A DNA stretch of 64,000 nucleotides from Ceratothoa steindachneri (lineage: Eukaryota; Arthropoda; Malacostraca; Isopoda; Cymothoidae), in contig OZ018321.1 in NCBI GenBank assembly GCA_963969495.1, positions 71,400,286-71,464,285 on the forward strand, given 5' to 3'. The translations under genes were made by a program, and so were the position numbers. The notes under the pieces were generated by a model. That model had not been told where the DNA came from, did not search any database, and saw nothing but the letters and a program-made list of their open reading frames with translations. Of this stretch, positions 34,252 to 44,499 are shown piece by piece (position 1 is the first letter of the stretch; each line of letters begins with the position of its first letter).

Positions 34252-34729
34252 CAGTGGTTTTCAACCGGGGTGCCGTGAGAGCCAACTAAGGGTGCGCGGG
34301 AACGATCAAGAAATCCTTTTTAAAATGCCTAAATTGCAAAAAAAAATGTATTTCAAGCATTTATAAAAAAAATCTAACGAAGGTATCTTGTCTACATTGT
34401 GCAACATAAAAACAAGTAAAGAGAAAGATTGCAGAGAGTGAATCAAGATAAGAGAGTTGCTTGGTCAACTAAACGTCCCAATATTAAAGAATTATGTGAT
34501 ACTCATCATGTTCGAAGTTCCCATTGAACTTTTAAAGGTAAGATTTATTTATTTTCAAATCTTTATGTCTTATTTCAATTAAATTAGTTTAAATGTAAAT
34601 CGTGGTTAATTTTGAAAGTGCTTTCTACGTAATTAAGTATTTATACGTAAATATTTTAAATCGGGGGGCTACGGCTGCCTCTAAATATCAATTAGGGTGC
34701 CACTATCATCACAACGTTGAAATTCACTG
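34252..34729. mobile_element. Non-autonomous hAT element (MITE-like) with target-site duplication
   Basis: It begins CAGTGGTTTTCAACCGGGGTGCC and ends, in reverse complement, CAGTGAATTTCAACGTTG, the classic hAT-type terminal pattern (CAGTGG-TTCAAC). It is flanked by CTGTAGAA (34244-34251) and TTGTAGAA (34730-34737), an 8-bp duplication with one mismatch. At 478 bp it has no coding capacity. Confidence 0.85.
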
Positions 34730-34739
34730 TTGTAGAAGG

Positions 34740-36995
34740 ATACTAAAGTTGACTGCACAGATGCATGAAATGTAAATACCTGATCGGAAACTTAATTTTA
34801 CGTTTAATAAAGCCAAAGTTGACTTCAATGAGATTGAACGCATGGGGTGACCCAGGCCCGCCGCCATTTGTCGGGATATAGGTGCTATGGGTATTAATGT
34901 TACTGTTGTTATTTTGTGTATTTTCTTCTTAATCCAAATATTGGATAATAATAAGTATTAAATATGGATTGCAAGCAGTATCTTGTGCCTACTGCGGTTA
35001 GATTTGGTGTTTTAGGGGTAATTAAAATAATATTTTCTTGTTTTTATTCAAATATTTAATCTCGCCTTTCTAAATTTTTCATATGATTTCTCTCTCGTAT
35101 AAGTCTGCTTTCCTATATTGGCTCAATATTATCGCAGTAAATGTCTGTATGTTGATTTTAATCTTCAATATAACTGAATAATTATTAAAGTTTTCATCAT
35201 TCATCATATAACACTAACGAAAAATCTAGATAAGCTAGATGTTTTAATTGTCATAGCAAAATAGTTTCAAGTGGTATAAAACATGGCACCAGACCTTATA
35301 TTTCTTGAAGGGAACCTCACTTCTCTCTTATTTTCATCCTATCTTCCTTTTACTACCATAAATCCCATGGAGGCATCAAAGTTTGCAATATTCTATTCTC
35401 ACTTTGTGAAATCAGCTTAATGCGCTGTGACCTCCTCTTTCTTTCGAACTATACGAGAAATGCGGATCGCAATGTTGACCATTTTCAGAGGAAGAACATC
35501 TCTTCTGTTGCTATGGGTCCTCCCGCGATTCACCACTCTTAAATTTATCTTTCCTTTTAATAAAGCTGGCGAATTATACACGCAACACCTCCCTCTTCAT
35601 CGTAACATTTACTTATTGAAATGTACATACATATACGCGCTTGTCAGATGGAAAATTAAAAGTTAATGAAAAGAGGCAGGGAAATTTAGTTGAAATTATT
35701 GGATAAAACTGACTAGTAACAGAAAAGAACGATCTAGAGTTTAGATAAATGTTAGAGCTAAATTAGCAGTCACTTTATAGATCAAAATAATTTTAAAAAT
35801 TTGAAGATAGATTATAATAAAAAGAAAAGGGATCTAATTTATAGAAAGCTAATAATGCAATTTCGAAAATATATAAGATTGAATACGAGTTGAGTTTCGC
35901 CTTTGTTTTGCTAAATATAATTATTTTTTTTCAAATCCTAATTTAATCAATATAATCAGAAGGAATATTTCTTTGGTAAATTATAACTTTTGAATAGTGA
36001 CTGCATGGAGTTAGAAAAATAACTGGCTTCCATTTCATCATGATTTGCATGGGAAAAACCTTTTGTCTTCCTTCACCTGGAATTTTTTCCATCTAACAAA
36101 ATTCTAGCGAAGAAAGCATTATTTCTGAACTTGGAAACTGTATTATCTTTCAGAGGATAATAAAAGTTCGTAGCCAGGCAAAGGGGTTCAGGTTCTTGTT
36201 TTCGGCCGCCTAAGCTTTATATGAAATAGTGCAAACTTTCAATCTAAAGTCATTTGCTATATATTTTCTTACGCTCATTCGTTCTTTTTATAATTTTTGT
36301 CTCTCTTCTAAAAAAGATCAAAGTATAGGTGAAAAGGGATCGAAACACTTTCGGAAAAGAGTTCCAAATCACGACACAATATAAATTTGAAGCACCATAA
36401 ATAAGGGATAAGCAGATCATTTCATTAATGATACATGATGAAAAAATAGAGTAGAATTTATGTGGACGCTTTGAAAGATAAAGTGATTACTATTATTAGA
36501 TAATAACTTCATAATAATGTGTTTGAAAGCTGAGATATGATTAAATAAGCTAAATCTGTGTAGTGTAAATAAGATTTACATTCATCTATATGTTAATAAT
36601 ATGCATTATTTAATGAGTTCGATGCATGCTTTGATTCACAATAATATACACTAGCGACTATAATATAAGGGTCAGTAAGAACGAGGGTATTTAAATATTT
36701 ACTATAGACGTTTATGTAAAGGTCGAGGCTATAGATTATACAAATATTTAGATATATCTAATATCTATCTTAGGTGAAACTTTCAAGAGAATATAATAAA
36801 TATTTCGTAAGTTATGATGAAATAAACAAACTATCTTCCAAATTGCAGCGGCCAAATGTTAGGAGTCACTTAGAAAAAAAGGAGCTACCAACCGAGGTGG
36901 TTTGTGTTTAAGAGACTGTTGATGGACTACCAATTACTTTTTATGATCATACACTTTTAGAATATTCAACTCTCAACATAGCGGCTTGTGAGGGA
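34740..36995. other. AT-rich stretch, nothing recognised
   Basis: Only short, AT-biased reading frames; the longest (35427-35666) has no recognisable motif. Confidence 0.5.
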
Positions 36996-37115
36996 CGACC
37001 AGTGTCCTCTGATGAAAAACAAAGGATTGTGTGCCTTCACCAAGAGGGCAAGTCAAATTCTATGAGGGCAACTACTGTAGGAAGGTCTAGAAGTCCTGTG
37101 CCACCCAAACATTAT
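36996..37115 (+). pseudogene. Tc1-type transposase N-terminal fragment
   Basis: Reads SSDEKQRIVCLHQEGKSNSM then TTVGRSRSPV, matching the first helix-turn-helix of Tc1-like transposases (a D/E-x-RQxIVxLHxEGxS ... VGRSRSTV pattern). Nothing of the catalytic domain follows, so this is only a scrap. The match rests on about 35 residues. Confidence 0.5.
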
Positions 37116-39692
37116 TTTTGCCGATTTTTATTATGTTATAAGATTTTATAAACTTTTTCACGGTTGATATTTAAAATTTTGCCTTTTCACGTGAGTCCTG
37201 TCCAGGGTCTGACACTAAAAGAACCTTAAGAGCATCAAGATTGCTTGAAGTCTGGATGCCTCTGCCCTACAGAAATTTTAGTCCAAAATCGCCTGAACCG
37301 GTTTTTTTAACCAACGCTACAACATTTACGAATATTTAACATATTTCCATACAGTTCTATATGTATTTTACTGTTAATGTGGCACTATTTATTTTCATGT
37401 ATACATAAATGATAATAAGCCCTATGGGCTTTCGCTTACCTCCATTACTAATGAAGGGTTCTAAGAAAATAGAGCTTAAAATAGACTTAGCCATTAGTAG
37501 ATTAAATTGGCTTAGGCATTGCTAACTTAAAAAAGGCCTAGGCATTATTGCAGGCTAAAAAGGTTTAGACATTAATACAGTTATCTTTAAACAGCCTTCA
37601 ATACATTTGAAAGAATTTAAACAACTCTAAGCAATATTTCTCTTAAATATTGTAGAAACGAGGTTAGTTTCTTGCCAATATTATAGATTGATTTTTTAAA
37701 TTATATGTCAATCGCTCAAATAACAGGAAAGGCATGGAAAATATATGGAATTTTTGGCTTAGTAATTGAGAAAAAGCAAATTTTATCTTAAATCGGATCT
37801 TGCTAAAAGCACAAATGAATCATAAGAGAAATATATCAGGTCCTTGACTTAACCATGTGGAGATTGCTAGATAATTTATTTTGCAAAATATAATAATATG
37901 TTTTCAATTAATAATATAATGGGAAATAAAAATATGTAGGTTACTTCAGCTGCAAATTTAAAAGACGGAACATGAAAAGTTAAAAATCTTAAAACGGATT
38001 CATTCCATTTATAAGTCATCGTCACAATATATGAAGAATATCATTTTCATTTCAATCAGAGCAACAATGGGAAAACAAACTGACAATCTAATTAAGTCTT
38101 TGTACCAAAGAGGTGGCAACAGGCTTCATTTTCTTTACATCTTTTGCCCTCATAAAGATTTGGTAAGTAGGAAAGCTGGACTAAAATCAATGCAAATAAA
38201 CAACGAAAGCTATATCAATGACAACCGAATAAAGAATTTGTCACATCTACTTACTTAGTGTTTTCCTTCTTATGAGTTTGTAGGATATAATTCATTTGTT
38301 TTGAAGAATTTTTTTTTAAGCAAAAGCAATTATAGTTAGTTAGCAATTATAGTTTATTTCTATGGTATGTATTAGAGATGGATCGGGAATTATGTTAGGC
38401 TATTTGGGTTGTTTATTTTTTATTTCTTCGACTATTGCAACACAACTCGTAAAGATAAAATAAAATGAAGATCTTTAAACTAGAGTAAATGATCTTCTAT
38501 CGCAAAAATGTATCGCTATTCATTCTGACTGAACATAGGTTGCTAATGGTAGTAGTACGACCGATTGAAACCACTGGGGTGGCATTTATTGTGCTACTCA
38601 TATAATATTCATAAAGCGAGTATTGTCTATACTCCATATCAATGCAAATTGGTGGCCTGTTAATTTTCTAATTAAAATTGGCATAACCGCATTTTTAAGA
38701 GTATAAATAATACAAAAATGATCAGGGATGCTCACTTTCCTAAAAACTAACTAGTTATTACCAAATATTACCCACTTTAGCCATAAGGATAAAATGAAAT
38801 TGGGTCACATGCGAGATTAATATAACAAACTGACACAATTGAGGGCCTAGAAAAGCGAATATATGAAAATGAATAGAATAGTGAATGTTTGTGGGTATGC
38901 AAAGTGAAATACTTACTAAGTTTATCAACGTAGAGTTGGAACAATAATTATATTGATAAGTACTAAAGATATAATTGGTTTACATTGCATTCGTGGGCAA
39001 TAATGAGTCAGAAAATTTACGAAGCCTTAAGAAGAAATGATTCCTCGATTCATATTAAGGGGGAGGGGGTTACTTATCTCTTTTGATTTTTGAGTAGAAT
39101 TTTGCTAACGTTCTTAAATATTGCCCAGACAAATCTGAACATAGGTAGTCACTATAATGCAAAAGACTTTCTTCGTTTTTTCTTTACATTATACACATGA
39201 TATAATAAATTACTTTGAGATAGAAATTTTTTTCTTTTCTAACATTAAATTTCATTTGCCTATTAATTGCACATTAAAGAAATTGATTTGTATTGATTTG
39301 TAGTTTTATATTACCTCAATCTGTAGGTATCTTTTCATCGAGTTTTATGTCTTCAATAAATTGGTATATCGTAATCAATAAACCAAAATCCTCATCATGT
39401 AGATATATAATCAAAAATAGAACATATTCCGTTTCCGAGACTGCGAAACTCCACAGGTCACATATAACAATTTCTATGGATGTTTTGTTTTTCTGCATTA
39501 TTGTTCCATTAACAAAGCTGTAATTAACTTCAATAAAGTTATGGTAATAAAATCCGATAATTTGGAGTTTAATTGTTTGTTTTTATATAATATCCCAAAT
39601 TATAATATTCCATAGTTTCAAAGATGTTTTTCAGATGTCACCTAAATTACAGCTAGCTATTTGAAAATAGAATTGTATTTGCTTTTGTGTGG

Positions 39693-39695
<3 letters not shown>
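37116..39695. other. AT-rich stretch, nothing recognised
   Basis: Short frames at 38031-38258 and 39293-39523 lack any known motif. No repeat structure apart from scattered short direct words. Confidence 0.5.
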
Positions 39696-39780
<85 letters not shown>

Positions 39781-39786
39781 TATATA
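39696..39786. repeat. (TA)n microsatellite
   Basis: About 90 bp of TA dinucleotides, directly abutting the Penelope-like 3' end that follows. Confidence 0.95.
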
Positions 39787-40480
39787 ACTCAAATTATAAT
39801 GTTAAAGGAGGGAATAGGAGAAGATGCCTTTAGCAAAACCCTTTATTTATCTGACGCGTTTCGATACCCTCGTATAATCTTCAGAGATAAAGTAAAAGAA
39901 CAAATAAAAAGAGTAGAACATTGGTTTATATATCAAAGAATCAACGCATTTATATACAAACAAACAATCTTTTGAGCATGTTAAGACAAGGTCGAAAGGG
40001 TTAGGCTTAGGACTGTAGGTCAAATCCGCGGTGACGTCCAAATAGATGATGGACCATCATTGGGTGAGATTAACTATCCCTCGTAGTTCGGATCCTAATT
40101 CTAACGTTTGGCAGTATTTCGTTTGAATTAAATTGAATGTTAAGTTGGAGTTGTTTTTCTTGTATATGGATGGCATCTTCGAACATTTTTCTGTTGAGAA
40201 TAGTTCCATGGTTTTGATTTGAGTGTTCTTTTTAGGGGGGAGCTCCGTTGTTTAGGTGGTATGTCATTCTTTTTTCTAGTTTAGTTTCATCATTCCAATA
40301 TATGAGTTGGGAGGGGGGAGATGAGAGTCTCCTATAGTGCATTTATACCCATATATTGGATGGGTCCTTTGTTTAGGTTTGGGTATGGGCTTCTGATTGT
40401 TTTTCATGATCAGACTGGTGGTGCGTCTATTTTATAATATATAGTTAACGATATATTTATAAATATATCTATATATATAA
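39787..40480 (-). pseudogene. Penelope-like element, GIY-YIG end and terminal region
   Basis: On the minus strand, degraded text reads RTTSLIMKNNQKP (about 40430-40395), HPIYGYKC (about 40350-40325), NSYIGMMKLKLEKRMTYHLNNGAP (about 40300-40230), and then a helical tail with AIHIQEKQLQLNIQF (about 40170-40120). This is the block order of the Penelope GIY-YIG nuclease: MKNN, xYxYxC, YIGM...R...H..NGA, then an ...EA-x-x-IQ-type tail. Downstream come a hammerhead-like core and the (TA)n tract. The RT part is absent. Frameshifts make it inactive. Confidence 0.7.
39858..39884 (-). ncRNA. Hammerhead-ribozyme-like core (copy 2)
   Basis: The minus strand reads CUGAAGA, then UU-AUAC-GAGG-GUAU-C, then GAAAC. 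A four-base-pair stem II with a four-base loop sits between the two conserved core strands. Flanking helices and cleavage site not resolved. It lies about 70 bases from the (TA)n tract, in the same position as copy 1. Confidence 0.45.
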
Positions 40481-40849
40481 TTTTAGGTGAGACTAATATT
40501 CATTTTTGTCCTCAATTTCGCTCTCCCACCAAAACAATTTATAGTTGATAATCACTAGATTCTCTTTTCAAGATAAAATCAAAGTTAATGATAAATTACT
40601 AACAAAGGAGCAGGAGAAGAAGTAGAAGAAGAGATTAAAACAATAAGGAAGGCAGAAAACACATTACAGGCTGCCAAATAGCTTCAAGTCCACTTCAAGG
40701 CTAGCTGTGCAGGAGAGAATGAAGGAGTACGATATTAAAATCTAAAAAAAAGAATGATATGCCCATCTACAAGCACATCTGTATTAAAGATTTAAATATC
40801 TATGCTGTTTTACAAATTAAATGTTGTTTTTATAATCACTACTGGCATA

Positions 40850-41085
40850 CCAAGCGAACGCTGGCAACCCTATAAAGGAGATACCTGGTAACCTGACACC
40901 TTTTGAGCCTATTTAGTGGCACTGAGAAGAGATAAGAAACATAGATCGTGTTTTAATCGTCACGTCACTCGCATCCAGCCTCCAAACTCTCCATTCACAC
41001 CAGCTGCGGCCATTTTATTCTTGCAACCAAGAAGAATTCTTACCTGACTTTGTCAATAATAAATCAAATATTACATAATTAAGGT
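40850..41085 (+). repeat. 5' LTR (partial) of the gypsy-type element
   Basis: Diverged but clearly alignable with 46950-47215. Shared blocks include CATAGATCGTG / GATAGATCGTG, TCCATTCAC-C-AGCTGC-GCCATTT and CAAGAAGAATTCTTAC-TGAC-TTGT-AATAAT, ending in TTACATAATT. Identity looks around 70 percent in the second half and is lower in the first, so the outer border is uncertain. Confidence 0.65.
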
Positions 41086-41339
41086 GCGTTTGTATAGTCA
41101 AATGCTTTTAAGTCTGCATCAAGCAACCTTATCAATCAACAGCATTCTTCACGAACTCATCATCTCATGGTTTAAAAACAACAAAACTACCAGAAATATT
41201 TATTCTATATCGAAAATGCCAAATTATTTGGTGATTCAAATGCTTAAATATTTACCAGCTAAGCCGAAACACTGGCACCATCTCTACGAACTGCATTTAA
41301 GACACAAAATGTCTCGTCTACAAAGACTAATTTCCCTTG

Positions 41340-42500
41340 TAGTCAATTTGCTTATCAAAAAAGCTTGGTACAACGGATGCACTTCTTTCGATCTCTCACA
41401 AGATCCAGTTAGCACTAGATCAGGGGCATGATGCCCGCATAGTTCAACTGGATCTCTTAGTTGCCTTTGATAGAGTAAATTATAATGGCTTGCTGAAGAA
41501 ACTAAGATATATTAGTGTTGGTGGACGAATTTTATCTATTTTGGAGCAATTCCTGTTGGGTTGCACCAACAGGGTTTGTATTGATGCCAACTTCAGTAAC
41601 TGGCATCCGGTCCACTCGGGCCTTCCGCAGGGCCACAGTGTTCTTGGACCTCTGCTCTTCAATATTTACACTGCTGACCTATTTAGCATCACAAAAAATA
41701 TTATGTATGGTTATGAAGACAATGTAACTCTGCTCGCGACTATTGACTCCCCTCACTCTTGCAGCATTGCATCTAATTCCCTGAATGAAGATCTTCGATG
41801 CATTTCTATATGGCGCCATACATGGAACATGAAGCTTACCATCGCTAAATCTAAATGTATGTGTATCTCACGATCTCATATCCCTTTGCCTCAACATGAA
41901 CCTCTCCATGTTGATGGTTTAGCATTGAACGATGTGGACGAACTGGACATTTTTGGCGTTAAATTTGATTCCAAATTAACTTTTGAGTATCACATAAGAT
42001 CTCTTGTAACTACTGCTTCGCAAAAATTGGGATTCATGAGAAAGGCCTATACCACCTTCAATGATGCTACCGTGTCCGCTACTTGCTTCCGAAGCTTTAT
42101 TCTTCCAGCTTTGGAATATTGTGCCCCTATCTGATCGTCTGCTGTTACCTCACATTTGCATCTTATTGACAGAGTTTCTTATACAGCCAGCTTTCTTTGT
42201 GGCGGTAATGTACAATGGAGCCTTACACATCGCCGAAAGATCAGCAATGTGTGCATGTTCTATAAGATACAGTCCAATCCGAATCAATCTCTGTATATTT
42301 CCTTGCCAAATCATTTGTAGCAAGGGGAAACACTCGTCAGGCTTTGGCCCAGCATCCTCTTTGTTTTTAATCTATCAGATGCCGTACTAACCAGTTTCAG
42401 CGTTGCTTTCCGACAAGTATTGTCCATCTTTGAAATTCCTTGGACAAAGAGACTTGTGCATCTAATAGTGTAGATGCCTTCAAAAAGAAAGCTTATATGA
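41340..42500 (+). pseudogene. LINE reverse transcriptase (CR1-like) inserted in the gypsy element
   Basis: Starts with QFAYQKSLGTTDALLSISHKI-type text (about 41345-41405, one frameshift). Then GHDARIVQLDLLVAFDRVNYNGLL (motif A, 41424-41495) leads into a 214-codon open frame. This shows HSGLPQGHSVLGPLLFNIYT (motif B, about 41615-41675) and YGYEDNVTLLA (motif C, about 41707-41740). It continues with a WNMKLTIAKSKCM block, DIFGVKFDSKLTFEYHIR and LPALEYCAPI (to 42134), and further thumb text follows to about 42480 after a frameshift. Motif C YADD has changed to YEDN, removing a catalytic aspartate. The ORF2 endonuclease is missing (5' truncation). Confidence 0.8.
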
Positions 42501-42689
42501 TCTTGTGTTCATCATGAGCCATTATCCTGTTATTTTGTTATTTGTTATGTTTTTTTCTTGTTCGAATATTCTATATACAGTATATCTTGTTTTGTTTGAA
42601 TGTTTCTATATACTGTTTTTCAAATTTTTATTTAATTTTATTACTCAATTTAATTTAACTGAATTCATAGATGACTGGAAGCCTTGAGG

Positions 42690-43490
42690 TTTTTCTTTAC
42701 CTACCTTTTCTCAGTTTGTTCTTCTATCTCACTTCCTTTTTCTTTCCCCATCATTTCCTCTTCGACGTTGCAGGTGTGCAGGGAATGCTAATTACAATAT
42801 ATAGTGCTTGCACTCTTTCCGTTCTAACTGTCTCATCTTGTGGAATAATAATAAAAAATCAGCGGTCTAATTATTTTAACTGCCAGCTGAGAAGATGCTG
42901 CTTCGGCAGGATGAGCCCTTATATCATCAACGATGAGAAAGCTTCAGCAAGAAACATGATCCAGGTGGAACTGAAGCCAAAAACTCTACTTCGCCATCTC
43001 CGAGACGCCGTAAGTGCCTATTTTCTTGCGACAAAGCTAAAGGAAGCCTTCTTTAGTCGTCTTCCTATTTACGTAACAAACATAATAGAGGTGCTGAGGG
43101 AAGTTCAACACCTTGACAGCTTGTGAGATACTACTGATCGCATCCTAGCTCGGGATACTACCTATTGAATTTGGCGCAGCTCTCCCGTCCTCATGGTCGT
43201 CATCGCTGGAAGAAAAGATTGGGAAATTCATCGATGTTGTCCAGAATCTAGTCAGAGCGCTTCTGAGAAAAATCTCTATCCAAGGTAATAGTCCTGGTTT
43301 CCGCTCACGTTCCTTGTTCTCGGATCGGTCTGTGTCTTCCCCGACGGCCGATTTCAGAGAGCGAGGCATAGAACTGGTGTTATTATCACCAGAAATTCAA
43401 AGATAAAACCAATCGAGTCCTTTCACCTTGTGGCTTCCTTGTGGAGGAAAGCTAATGACCACCTTTTCCAGCTTCCTCCAAGGGAGACCC
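42690..43490 (+). pseudogene. Ty3/gypsy gag remnant
   Basis: The open frame ending at 43126 carries DAVSAYFLATKLKEAFFSRLPIYVTNIIEVL and then LDSLADTTDRILA when read on to about 43160. This is the capsid C-terminal pattern of arthropod gypsy gag (L-x-x-LP-x-x-V-x-x-I-L ... LA-x-x-ADRI). Near 43380-43440 follows WCYYHQKFKDKTNRVLSPCGF, the variant C-x-YH-x-F-x-x-x-x-x-x-C-x-x-PC knuckle-like motif seen after such capsids. The hydrophobic N-terminal stretch of the frame is probably not native gag. The sequence is cut at 43491 by a Tc1-like element. Confidence 0.65.
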
Positions 43491-43492
43491 TA

Positions 43493-44160
43493 CAGTAGTG
43501 TGCAAATAAGTTAGGACAGTGGTGAAATAATACAATTATTTAATAATTGTTGTTTATATTTGAAAAGAATGTCAATGATAAGATAAATGGTACATTTAAT
43601 ATGAAATATGACCGCCTTTTGCTTTACGAACCTGGTTTACTCGCTCTGGCATAGATTCAACCAAATTTGAACACATTTCTGCCAGTTCTTCCTTATGGTA
43701 TCAGGCATTGATATCAGCGCAAATCATCTTCTGGATCGTCGAATAGCAGGTTTTCTCCATTCTAGGTTTAATTATAACCAATAGATTCTCGATGGGGTTT
43801 AAGTCAGGAGAATTCCCAGGCAAATCTATAACGGTAAGTCCACTTTTTTCGAAGAATATGCGCATTATTTGGGAAGTATGGCACGGAGCCAGATCCTGCT
43901 AGTAAATGCCGCCTCTATCAGGAAAGTCTTTCTGCATCACGGGAAGCAAGGGAGTCTGCAGGATTGCCTTGTATTTAACGCCTTTGATCATTCCCTCAAT
44001 AGTAACAAGCCGCTCTAGGCCTTTAGCGCTAAAACAACCCGAAAACATCTTCTCAGGTGGGAAGGCAAATAAGAGCCTATTGTTGGTCTTACAACTTTCA
44101 ACAACAACCAGTCATCACACTGTGCTTACTCCAGAAATCAGACAGAAATTTCTACGCCAT
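43493..44160 (-). pseudogene. Tc1-like transposase, 5'-truncated, inserted in gypsy gag-pol
   Basis: The 3' end is sharp: TA then CAGTAGTGTGCAAATAAGTTAGGACAG at 43491-43520, a Tc1-type terminus at a TA target. The minus strand encodes MFSGCFSAKGLERLVTIEGM (about 44048-43990), then GIYWQDLAPCHTSQIMRIFF (about 43910-43850), which has the second catalytic aspartate in the QD-x-APCHT block. LPGNSPDLNPIENLLVIIK (about 43825-43770) holds the final catalytic glutamate. One stop interrupts the C-terminal part (about 43710). The N-terminal DNA-binding domain and the other terminal repeat were not found near 44160-44500, so the copy is truncated. Confidence 0.8.
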
Positions 44161-44499
44161 AACTTCAGCAGTCATCAGTCCTTAAATCCTTGATGAAATA
44201 CACCCGATCTTCGACTCTCTCCGTCATGCAACCAGCTCCAACTCAGGGAGTTTTACCTCCATGAGACTACATAACCCTGCCTACGAACTCATAATGGTAG
44301 CTATTCAAAGTTCAATCCTAGGCGCACTCTGATAGTCTCCTCGCTCCAAGATATCCCATTTCAGCCTATCCCGTTCTATTCTAAAGAAACGCCTTTCGTT
44401 CTCTCTCTTTCCTGGACGGTCTCTCCTGTGGCTGATCTTAGTTGTTGTCGTTAGAAACTTAATCTAGATGGCCAACTTCTTGCAACACTTCTCTCTTTT

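Noticed and set aside
42671..42790. Signal-peptide-like hydrophobic N-terminus of the 42671-43126 frame
   Set aside because: The C-terminal half is gypsy gag, which has no signal peptide; the hydrophobic part is TT-rich non-coding sequence read through by chance.
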